IMG/VR virus record: IMGVR_UViG_3300044502_000009
Location: 1-24,151 of that record
Source of the DNA: a virus
Strand: one strand, 5' to 3'
DNA length: 24,151 nucleotides
The stretch's first letter is position 1. Each line of letters starts with the position of its first letter. Under the pieces are notes generated by a model, which searched no databases, was not told where the DNA came from, and saw nothing but the letters and a program-made list of their open reading frames with translations. Shown here in pieces: positions 1-5,659 of this stretch. Position numbers and translations under genes: made by a program.

Positions 1-24
1 AAGTTGCGGAGTCCGACGATATAA
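1..24 (+). CDS. 3' end of an upstream gene (partial)
   Basis: Frame 1 reads seven codons (ending ...S-P-T-I) and then TAA at 22-24. This stop overlaps the ATG of the next gene as TAATG, the same junction seen between genes at 13307-13311 and 19090-19094. That pattern suggests a real upstream gene of the same operon ends here. Nothing can be said of its product. Confidence 0.4.
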   Translation, partial: KLRSPTI

Positions 25-440
25 TGGGCCGCTTCATCGACTTCCTGACTTCGTCCGCGATCGCCCAAATCACTGCCTGGGCGACGGAGCACATGGCCAC
101 GCTGCGCCGGGTCGGGTGCGCCGATCCGGACCCGGTCAAGGCCGCCCGGCGCTTCGCTGATTACTGCATCCGGAACGGGATCGACCAGGACGATGACGAT
201 CGAGCGCGCCGGGAGCCGGTCGGCTATTATCGGATCGGCGAAGGACTGTGGCGACCGGCGGCCATCCAGGGGAAGACGAAAGCGCCGGACCCTAAGAAAC
301 TGCGGGCTTGGATGGACTGGCGACGGGATCTAGTATTCGAGGCAGTCAGAGAAAACCACCGGGCCGGGATGCGGGAAATGATGCGGGAAATGATGCGGAA
401 CCAGGACCCGGGCGAAGATGTTAAACAGGCAAACCACTAA
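24..440 (+). CDS. Hypothetical phage protein, 138 aa
   Basis: I do not recognise this protein. It is charged and probably cytoplasmic, with no membrane segment or signal peptide. It has an acidic DQDDDD patch near residue 55 and a C-terminal Met/Arg/Glu-rich segment produced by a 12-bp tandem repeat. The ATG at 24 overlaps a stop codon in the preceding frame (TAATG) and has a GGAG at 8-11, which supports this start, although the frame stays open to the window edge. It is followed 14 bases later by the next small gene, so it belongs to the same + strand operon that ends near 2611. Its position upstream of an exonuclease suggests the early/middle DNA-metabolism region rather than the virion module; this is inference from location only. 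Confidence 0.6.
   Translation: MGRFIDFLTSSAIAQITAWATEHMATLRRVGCADPDPVKAARRFADYCIRNGIDQDDDDRARREPVGYYRIGEGLWRPAAIQGKTKAPDPKKLRAWMDWRRDLVFEAVRENHRAGMREMMREMMRNQDPGEDVKQANH
369..398 (+). repeat. 12-bp in-frame tandem repeat, 2.5 copies
   Basis: The unit ATGCGGGAAATG occurs at 369-380 and 381-392 and begins again at 393-398. It encodes Met-Arg-Glu-Met twice near the C-terminus of the 24-440 gene. The length is a multiple of three, so copy-number change would keep the frame. Confidence 0.85.
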
Positions 441-454
441 CCGGAGCAAGGCTA

Positions 455-661
455 ATGGAAAAAACGATTCAGATCGGTCCAGCTGGCGAATTCGGTCAGC
501 GGATCACCATCACAGCAGATCAAACCATCGTCACGCTGCGACAGTCGGACAGCGAGAACGTCCTGACCATTCCCATCATGGCCTGGTCGGACCTGAACGC
601 TGTTGTCGTGCAGCTGGTGGCGGAACTGAAGGTCAAACCGATAGGAGCGAACGAAACATGA
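455..661 (+). CDS. Hypothetical phage protein, 68 aa
   Basis: A small protein of unknown function with alternating hydrophobic residues that suggest beta strands in the first half (IQIG, ITITADQTIVTL) and a helical second half (LNAVVVQLVAELKV). It has no signal peptide, membrane segment or recognised motif. The start is supported by a purine-rich GGAGCAAGG shortly upstream. Its stop TGA overlaps the ATG of the next gene as ATGA at 658-661, so the two are probably translationally coupled. No function is proposed. Confidence 0.6.
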   Translation: MEKTIQIGPAGEFGQRITITADQTIVTLRQSDSENVLTIPIMAWSDLNAVVVQLVAELKVKPIGANET

Positions 662-1611
662 AACCGAAAACGGTGGACAAGGATGCCACGTTGCGCATCC
701 AGAAGGTCGGCGGCGGCACCGTCGAACTGCGCGGCGTATTCGCTGGAACGGTGGTAGACGAACTCCAGGAGCGCTTCCTGGTGAACCTGGACCAGCCCGG
801 CCATCATGTCGTCGGTGTCTTCGGCGGCATCTTGAAACAGACCGACCAGCGATCGCTGCCGCTGGATGATCCGGACAAAGAGAAGGCGGCGAAGGCCGCA
901 GCAGCGTCGATCATCGCAAACCTGGGACCGGCAGCCACAGACATCGCTGCGATCAGTGAAGTGCTGAAGGGCGCGACGATCCAGGACGTGGTGTACGATG
1001 CCGACACCGGTCATTATTGCGTCATCTGCATCCAGATGGCCGGGAAGAAGGAGAAGCGCTTCGATCTGACCTTCACGAACGGAACGGTGACGCCGATCGA
1101 ACCGAAGAAATCCGAGAAGGAAAAACCGTCGAAGGATGCCACGCCTGGCGTCGCTGAGGCGGGAACCGGTGAGCCGATGTCCGAAGATGCCTACGCCAAG
1201 CTGGTCGACCTGGCCGGATGTCGTGCGAATCCGCATAGCTACAACAATGCCATCATCCTGTGCCTGCTGGATGTCAGCAACGCCGACAATGCTGCCGTCG
1301 AATACGGCCGGAACATCGACCGGTGGCGCTATTTGGCGGGCATGGGCGCGGATGACGTCGAACTGCTGCGTCACATTCAGGAAAGCCTGGGTGGGAAGAA
1401 GGGTCGCGACCAGAAGGTCGGCGATTTCACGCATCGGGTCGGCGGTGGCAAGAAAACGACCGGGATCATCTTCTGCATCGAACTGGCTGACGACAAGTTG
1501 CCGTCGTGGGTGCCGTCTGGTGATCGCGAGAACATCCAGTCGAACGATAACAACCTGGTCGCCGGATGGCGGGACCTGATGCACATCCCCTATCCGAAGG
1601 CCGTCAAGTGA
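658..1611 (+). CDS. Hypothetical two-domain phage protein, 317 aa
   Basis: I chose ATG 658, which has AGGAG about 9 bases upstream and an ATGA overlap with the preceding gene. The same frame is open back to 418, but that stretch is out of character (His/Arg-rich) and overlaps the 455-661 gene. The protein has an N-terminal domain of roughly 145 residues with several predicted strands, a lysine/glutamate-rich linker near residues 148-162, and a C-terminal domain of about 145 residues rich in Asn, Asp and aromatic residues (for example DRWRYL near 221-226). I recognise neither domain. It is probably cytoplasmic. It lies directly before the DEDDh exonuclease gene, 12 bases apart, so a role in phage DNA metabolism or replication is possible but only suggested by location. 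Confidence 0.65.
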   Translation: MKPKTVDKDATLRIQKVGGGTVELRGVFAGTVVDELQERFLVNLDQPGHHVVGVFGGILKQTDQRSLPLDDPDKEKAAKAAAASIIANLGPAATDIAAISEVLKGATIQDVVYDADTGHYCVICIQMAGKKEKRFDLTFTNGTVTPIEPKKSEKEKPSKDATPGVAEAGTGEPMSEDAYAKLVDLAGCRANPHSYNNAIILCLLDVSNADNAAVEYGRNIDRWRYLAGMGADDVELLRHIQESLGGKKGRDQKVGDFTHRVGGGKKTTGIIFCIELADDKLPSWVPSGDRENIQSNDNNLVAGWRDLMHIPYPKAVK

Positions 1612-1623
1612 GAAAGTGAACCG

Positions 1624-2355
1624 ATGAAAGTCCTATACTTTGACTGCGAAACGACTGGCGTCGATCCGAATCGTCACGGCCTGATTCAGCTTGGCCAGAT
1701 CATCGAGGTCGATGGCCAGGTCGTCAGTGAGAACGTCTGGAACATTCAGCCGTTCAAAGGCGACGAAATCATGGACGAAGCGCTGGTCGTCAATCGAATC
1801 CATCGCGACGATTTATTCGACAACGAGAAGCGTTTGCCGGTCGAAGCTGCCTGGCACGACATCAAGAAGTCCTGGGATGCCGTCATCGACCGCTTCAGTC
1901 CGCGCGATAAATTCGTCCTGGCCGGTTACAACGTCGACTCCTTCGATCAGCAATTCCTGCGGCGCTTCATCGCGAAGATCACGCCGAACGACCAGTACAG
2001 CGTGGCCGGTTGCTACCTGGGACACTTCACGATGGACCCGCTGCCCTACCTGAAGTGGCTGAAGGTCCTGGGATTCCTGAAGCTGGACAACCTGAAGTTG
2101 CAGACCGTCTGCGATCACCTGGGCATTCAGCTGAAGGATGCGCACGACGCGCTGGCCGACATCAGGGCAACGCGCTGGCTGACGAAGCGAGTGCAGCGCC
2201 AGATTGAGGAAGGGCAGTGGTCCAGCGACGTGACCTTCCTGCACGTCCCGACGGATGCCGAAATCGAAGTGATCGGCCAGACGGAACCATTTCCGCCGGA
2301 ACCGACGGCCGACGTGGCCGAACCCGGAAAGGTGGATGCCGATGCCGGGAATTGA
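1624..2355 (+). CDS. DnaQ-like DEDDh 3'-5' exonuclease
   Basis: This 243-aa protein carries the three exonuclease motifs of the DnaQ/RNase T superfamily in order. Exo I is YFDCETTG with D7 and E9. Exo II is YNVDSFDQQFL with N103 and D108. Exo III is HDALADIR with H174 and D179, the spacing of the DEDDh subtype. These four acidic residues bind two metal ions that cleave single 3'-terminal nucleotides, and the histidine is the general base. The last 60 residues, after the catalytic domain, are Pro/Glu-rich and look disordered. There is no polymerase domain, so it is a free-standing nuclease, perhaps a proofreading partner, a host-DNA scavenger or a recombination factor. It follows the 317-aa unknown by 12 bases and overlaps the next small gene. 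Confidence 0.88.
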   Translation: MKVLYFDCETTGVDPNRHGLIQLGQIIEVDGQVVSENVWNIQPFKGDEIMDEALVVNRIHRDDLFDNEKRLPVEAAWHDIKKSWDAVIDRFSPRDKFVLAGYNVDSFDQQFLRRFIAKITPNDQYSVAGCYLGHFTMDPLPYLKWLKVLGFLKLDNLKLQTVCDHLGIQLKDAHDALADIRATRWLTKRVQRQIEEGQWSSDVTFLHVPTDAEIEVIGQTEPFPPEPTADVAEPGKVDADAGN

Positions 2356-2611
2356 TCGACAGGACTGGCAGGGGCGCGACCTGGATGACATCGCGAATCC
2401 GGACGAGCCCGTCTTTGTAATTCGCGGCCAGGACGTCGTCTCCGGTGACGCTGTGCGGGCCTGGGCCGACCTGGCTGAAAAGGCCGGAGCGCGCCGGGAT
2501 ATCGTCGAATCTGCCCGGCGACACGCGCAGCGGATGGATGATTATCGTCCGAAGAAAGTCCCGGACATGCCCGACAATAAAACGGTTGACAGGGATGCCC
2601 TGGAAACGTAA
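2342..2611 (+). CDS. Small conserved-type phage protein, 89 aa
   Basis: The frame contains two ATGs, at 2336 and 2342. GGAAAGG at 2326-2332 is 9 bases before 2342 but only 3 before 2336, so 2342 is the better start. The gene overlaps the end of the exonuclease by 14 bases. The product is a charged protein with the pattern FVIRGQD..SGDAVRAWADLAEKAG followed by an Arg/Asp-rich helix, a layout I associate from memory with small uncharacterised proteins of many tailed phages. No catalytic motif is visible. It appears to be the last gene of the leading operon: a hairpin and a convergent minus-strand gene follow. Function unknown. Confidence 0.6.
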   Translation: MPGIDRQDWQGRDLDDIANPDEPVFVIRGQDVVSGDAVRAWADLAEKAGARRDIVESARRHAQRMDDYRPKKVPDMPDNKTVDRDALET

Positions 2612-2677
2612 CAAGCGGGTGGCTGGAGTCCAACCGCACAACTGACAGGCTGTCCGCTTGCTCCGGGTCCCTGTCGC

Positions 2678-2716
2678 GGCCGACGGTGTCAGACTTAGCC
2701 GGTCCCACCGTCGGCC
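2678..2716 (+). terminator. Hairpin between convergent genes, probable terminator
   Basis: GGCCGACGGTG at 2678-2688 pairs perfectly with CACCGTCGGCC at 2706-2716 (11 bp, 17-nt loop). On the + strand it is followed by TTGTTATGT, a short and impure T-run. It sits between the + strand gene ending at 2611 and the minus-strand gene ending at 2720, the expected place for a shared terminator. On the minus strand there is no T-run, so termination in that direction may be weaker or factor-dependent. Confidence 0.6.
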
Positions 2717-2719
2717 TTG

Positions 2720-3022
2720 TTATGTCCGCCTGTGTTCCGTCAGATGGCAGGGACGGCACAACCAATCTACCTCCAAAGGTTTGCTGTAGTCACGGTGATG
2801 CATCTGACTTTTCAAACTCCCACAGACGCGACAAGGCAGACGCTTCAAGAAACCACGTTGTAGGTAGACATTGGCGTAACTGCGACATATGTCTTTCTTG
2901 CGCTGTGCACGTGTCAGCGGATGCTTCACTCGATATCTTCGGTTAGCGGCGGCATGACATTTCAAACAATACCGGCGACCGACTGCCACGCTCGGGGCAC
3001 CACAAACACACTTGCCGTTCAT
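2720..3022 (-). CDS. HNH / zinc-ribbon endonuclease-like protein
   Basis: This 100-aa protein has two putative zinc sites. The first is C5-x-C7 with C19-x2-C22. The second is C64-x2-C67 with C89-x2-C92. The second encloses an HNH-like core: H75-H76, D78, then C-x2-C-H93 and H97, written as HHRDYSKPL...WLCRPCH. The classical central Asn of HNH is not obvious, so catalysis is likely but not certain. GGAGG at 3027-3031 lies 4 bases before the start. It is the only minus-strand gene seen, and its DNA is visibly less GC-rich, with many TTG leucine codons, unlike its neighbours. That suggests acquisition as a moron or a free-standing homing-type nuclease. Some phages carry HNH proteins beside terminase that aid packaging; here the opposite orientation makes that less certain. 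Confidence 0.7.
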   Translation of the reverse strand: MNGKCVCGAPSVAVGRRYCLKCHAAANRRYRVKHPLTRAQRKKDICRSYANVYLQRGFLKRLPCRVCGSLKSQMHHRDYSKPLEVDWLCRPCHLTEHRRT

Positions 3023-3066
3023 TCGTCCTCCACAAGTTAATGGGCAGTATACTATTGGCGAAACGT

Positions 3067-3078
3067 TTCACGTGTGAA
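3067..3078. promoter_or_regulatory. Palindrome near the minus-strand start point, possible operator
   Basis: TTCAC and GTGAA arms flank a 2-bp centre (TTCAC-GT-GTGAA). The site touches the -10 element of the minus-strand promoter and covers the expected start point (about 3071). A repressor bound here could control the HNH gene. The arms are short, so chance is possible. Confidence 0.3.
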
Positions 3079-3106
3079 GTTTACGAGAAACAAGGGAATA
3101 TGTCAA
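3078..3106 (-). promoter_or_regulatory. Sigma70-type promoter for the HNH-like gene
   Basis: Read on the minus strand, TTGACA (complement of 3101-3106) is followed after exactly 17 bases by TAAACT (complement of 3078-3083). The -35 is a perfect consensus and the -10 matches TATAAT at four of six positions. Transcription would begin near 3071, giving a leader of about 50 bases before the ATG at 3022. The placement directly upstream of the only minus-strand gene supports it. Confidence 0.6.
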
Positions 3107-3218
3107 CGGAGAACCAGCAACTCCTTTCGACTTTTCTCTTGACAAAAATCAAACTGATGCCGATTCCTTCGGCGATACATGGACTGGACGGAATGTTTAC
3201 GCGCGAAATCGGAGTAAC

Positions 3219-3500
3219 ATGGCCAGCAAGCTGGAACGGATCATCGGCATCGGCGAACGGCTAATCGCCACCGGTCGGACCCGGTTGCTGGCGACACTGG
3301 TCACGATCGGGTCGCTGGTCTACTGCTTTAGGATCGACGTCGATCCAGCGCGGCGCTCACTGTATGCGATCCTGATCGTCATCGCCCAGGCTGTGTTTAT
3401 CATCGCCAAGACAATCGGCGATGTGAAAGAAGGACCGGCGCACGATGGACCATGCAAAAAAACGGACGACACGACAGCGGCCGCCGAGCCATCCAGCTGA
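3219..3500 (+). CDS. Small two-helix membrane protein (holin-like?)
   Basis: A 93-aa protein with two hydrophobic segments, about residues 22-38 and 47-65, separated by a short basic/acidic loop (FRIDVDPARRS), and a hydrophilic charged C-terminal tail. It should sit in the inner membrane as a helical hairpin. Size and topology fit a small holin, but two-helix proteins of this size are common and no family motif is visible. A CGGAG lies just before the ATG. The last 56 bases overlap the start of the terminase small subunit gene in another frame, tying it to the packaging operon. It is the first + strand gene after the divergent HNH gene; I see no convincing + strand promoter between them. Confidence 0.55.
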   Translation: MASKLERIIGIGERLIATGRTRLLATLVTIGSLVYCFRIDVDPARRSLYAILIVIAQAVFIIAKTIGDVKEGPAHDGPCKKTDDTTAAAEPSS

Positions 3501-4038
3501 TGGTGGCAAACGAAAGCCGAAATCGGTATCCGGTCTTCAGGACCGCGAGGCCGCTTTTCGGTTTTGGGCTGAATGCCAGAACGTCCGCAAGACCGCCAGT
3601 CAATTCCACGTCTCACACACCACGATCTACCGGATCATGCGCGCCGACAAATGGCAGGACCGCCTGCCTGGCATCATCGACAAGGTCCGCACTCAATCCG
3701 AGAATACAGCCGTCAGGGCGATCAGCGACAACCTGGACGCTGCGAAGAAACTTCTGTCGAAGGTTTGCGGACAGCTGCTGGCTGAAGGTGCAAAGGTGGA
3801 TGCCGACGTCGGCGACTTCGTGCGCCTGGCCAGATACATCGACGAATTTGAAGGGACTGCGCCCGGCGTGGTCGCTGCGGAGCTTTTGAACGATGTCATC
3901 GGTGAACTTGTTAAGGGGACCGAAACTGACCGAAGTCGCATCGTCGGTAATGCTCTCGCCGGACTTGGTATCACTGATCGGGACACAGTTAGCAGAGCAG
4001 CCAAAATATGGCTGGGCCGCCTACATTCACAGAACTGA
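3445..4038 (+). CDS. terS: Terminase small subunit
   Basis: A 197-aa protein directly before the large terminase. After a basic, disordered N-terminus (residues 1-30) it has a helix-turn-helix at about residues 46-68 (ASQFHVSHTTIYRI, then ADKWQDRL), as in many phage small terminases that recognise the packaging start on phage DNA. The remaining helical region would form the oligomeric ring. Its job is to bind the pac/cos site and deliver DNA to TerL. ATG 3445 has AAGGA about 11 bases upstream; no later in-frame start keeps the N-terminus and HTH well spaced. The gene overlaps the upstream membrane-protein gene by 56 bases and the terL frame by up to 146 bases. The assignment rests on the HTH plus position, not on a strong family motif. 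Confidence 0.7.
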   Translation: MDHAKKRTTRQRPPSHPADGGKRKPKSVSGLQDREAAFRFWAECQNVRKTASQFHVSHTTIYRIMRADKWQDRLPGIIDKVRTQSENTAVRAISDNLDAAKKLLSKVCGQLLAEGAKVDADVGDFVRLARYIDEFEGTAPGVVAAELLNDVIGELVKGTETDRSRIVGNALAGLGITDRDTVSRAAKIWLGRLHSQN

Positions 4039-5659
4039 AAACGAACTGCCGCTGACATTCGACGCGCGCACAGCCTGGCAGATTCCGATACTCCAAGACA
4101 ACGCACCGCAACAAGTCTTCATGAAATGCAGCCAGGTCGGCGTCACGGTCATCGCGATTGTGAACATGATGATCCTGCTGTACAACGGCCTGCCCGGCAT
4201 CTACGTGCTGCCGACCGGCGTCGCCATGTACGACTTCGTCAAGGGCCGCATCGATCCGATGTTGTCCGGCGTCCCGTTCTATCGTCGCCACTATGCCACC
4301 GAAAAGGAAGACGCCAGCGGCGCGCGAATGAAGACGATCTTCAAGCGCCGGGTGAAATTTGCCGGCAGCAACGTGCGCAACAGTTTCTTCGAGATGCCCG
4401 CTGGCTGGTATATCGTCGACGAATGGGATCGCTGCGATCGCGCGAACCTGGACTATCTGGAAGACCGTATCAGTCGCGCCGACGTCAAGATTCGTTTCAA
4501 GATTGGCAACCCGACGTTTAACAAGACCGGCATCCACGCCGAATATCTGGCCAGCGATCAGGAGCAATGGCTGGTGAAATGTCCATCATGCAACCGACGC
4601 CAGCCCTTGACCTGGTTTGAGAATGTCGTCCGCCAGGTCGGGCGGCGTCGGTATGTTCTGCGCGATCGGACGATGCAGATGCAGCTGAATGAACTGGCCA
4701 ACAAACAAGGACCAGACGTGGCCGTCCAGGTGCTGGCCACCGAATGCGAACAGACCGCCACCGATGCCCGCATCTTTTGCAGCAATCCGGCATGCGCCAG
4801 GCCGATCGACCGGCACAGTCCAGGGGAGTGGGTCCCGGCGTTTTCCGATCGGCCGGTGCATGGCCGCCATATAAACAAGATATTCGGTGATCCGACTGCT
4901 GGCGCGATCGTGAACGTCCTGAAGAAACAGATACTGAGCCAGCACGATCCGACGCTGCGCCAGCGCTGGTTCAACAACGACCTGGGCCTGCCCTATGAAG
5001 AACAGGGCAGCCGGGTCACCGACCAGCTGCTGGCTGACGCTGCGGCCGATTATGAATTCCCGCATCAGTTGCCCTTCCAGATACTGCAGCACGACTTCAC
5101 GCAATCGGTCATGGGTGTCGACGTCGGCACGACCATGCACGTCCATATTTCCGGCGTCTACGTCCACGAATACAAGATACACCGGGTGAAGCTGTTCATC
5201 GGCCAGGTGGAAGACCCGGAACAGCTGTGGGACCTGATAACGCGCTACAATGTGACCGCCGGAGTGATCGACGCCATGCCGGAGACGCGCATGTCCCGGA
5301 ACTTCGCGAAGGCGCGGCCTGGTTTCTGGATGGCGTATTACAGCAAGCAAGACCAGAAGATCGACCACGTTCGGGACAAGAAGAAGAAGACGATCTCGCT
5401 GAACCGGACCGAAGCGCTGGACGCGTCGCTGGCCGATTATGATGCGGGCCTGGTGACTCTCCCGATGAACTGGCGATCGCTTGACGGCGGGAAATTCGCC
5501 GAACAGATGAAGGCACCGACCAGGGCATTCAGCGACGAACATGGTCGCATCGAATGGTCGAAATGCGAAGACCACCACAGACACGCCGACACCTACGAAT
5601 ACTGGGCGGCCAGGCTGCCCGGGGCGACAACCTGGGGCGGAATGAAAGGATCGATGTGA
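3893..5659 (+). CDS. terL: Terminase large subunit, GpA-type ATPase/nuclease
   Basis: The motor that drives DNA into the procapsid and cuts it. Numbering from ATG 3893 (588 aa): an adenine-side/Walker A-like KCSQVGVT at 78-85, Walker B IVDEWDR at 174-180, a zinc-ribbon with CPSC at 230-233 and CSNPAC at 296-301, then a RNase H-like nuclease with MGVDVG (D410), VID (D460) and HRHAD (D566). The lack of a classical GKS/T loop and the Cys pairs are typical of the GpA (lambda-like) terminase family. The start is uncertain: 3893 has GGAG 10 bases upstream but overlaps terS by 146 bases; ATG 3950 and TTG 3962-3964 are alternatives that shorten the overlap. The stop overlaps the portal ATG as TGATG. 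Confidence 0.93.
   Translation: MSSVNLLRGPKLTEVASSVMLSPDLVSLIGTQLAEQPKYGWAAYIHRTENELPLTFDARTAWQIPILQDNAPQQVFMKCSQVGVTVIAIVNMMILLYNGLPGIYVLPTGVAMYDFVKGRIDPMLSGVPFYRRHYATEKEDASGARMKTIFKRRVKFAGSNVRNSFFEMPAGWYIVDEWDRCDRANLDYLEDRISRADVKIRFKIGNPTFNKTGIHAEYLASDQEQWLVKCPSCNRRQPLTWFENVVRQVGRRRYVLRDRTMQMQLNELANKQGPDVAVQVLATECEQTATDARIFCSNPACARPIDRHSPGEWVPAFSDRPVHGRHINKIFGDPTAGAIVNVLKKQILSQHDPTLRQRWFNNDLGLPYEEQGSRVTDQLLADAAADYEFPHQLPFQILQHDFTQSVMGVDVGTTMHVHISGVYVHEYKIHRVKLFIGQVEDPEQLWDLITRYNVTAGVIDAMPETRMSRNFAKARPGFWMAYYSKQDQKIDHVRDKKKKTISLNRTEALDASLADYDAGLVTLPMNWRSLDGGKFAEQMKAPTRAFSDEHGRIEWSKCEDHHRHADTYEYWAARLPGATTWGGMKGSM

Noticed and set aside
418-657. N-terminal extension of the 317-aa gene
   Set aside because: The extension is His/Arg/Ser-rich, overlaps the 455-661 gene and ignores the AGGAG and ATGA junction at 658.
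520-1584. 354-codon open frame on the minus strand
   Set aside because: Antisense to the 317-aa gene, which has a good ribosome binding site and coupling; the antisense translation is low-quality and Arg-rich.
2612-2720. tRNA or other RNA gene in the gap
   Set aside because: The hairpin is a single stem with no cloverleaf or CCA end; a terminator explains it better.
3139-3167. + strand promoter with TTGACA at 3139-3144
   Set aside because: The -35 is perfect but the -10 at 16-18 bases (GATTCC region) matches poorly, so I do not call it; a phage-specific or activator-dependent promoter remains possible.
3040-3264. 74-codon + strand frame
   Set aside because: Overlaps the minus-strand promoter region and the start of the membrane protein gene; no ribosome binding site and a low-complexity, unstructured translation.
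5554-5658. Upstream extension of the portal-MuF frame
   Set aside because: It is inside terL in another frame; ATG 5659 has the ribosome binding site and TGATG junction.
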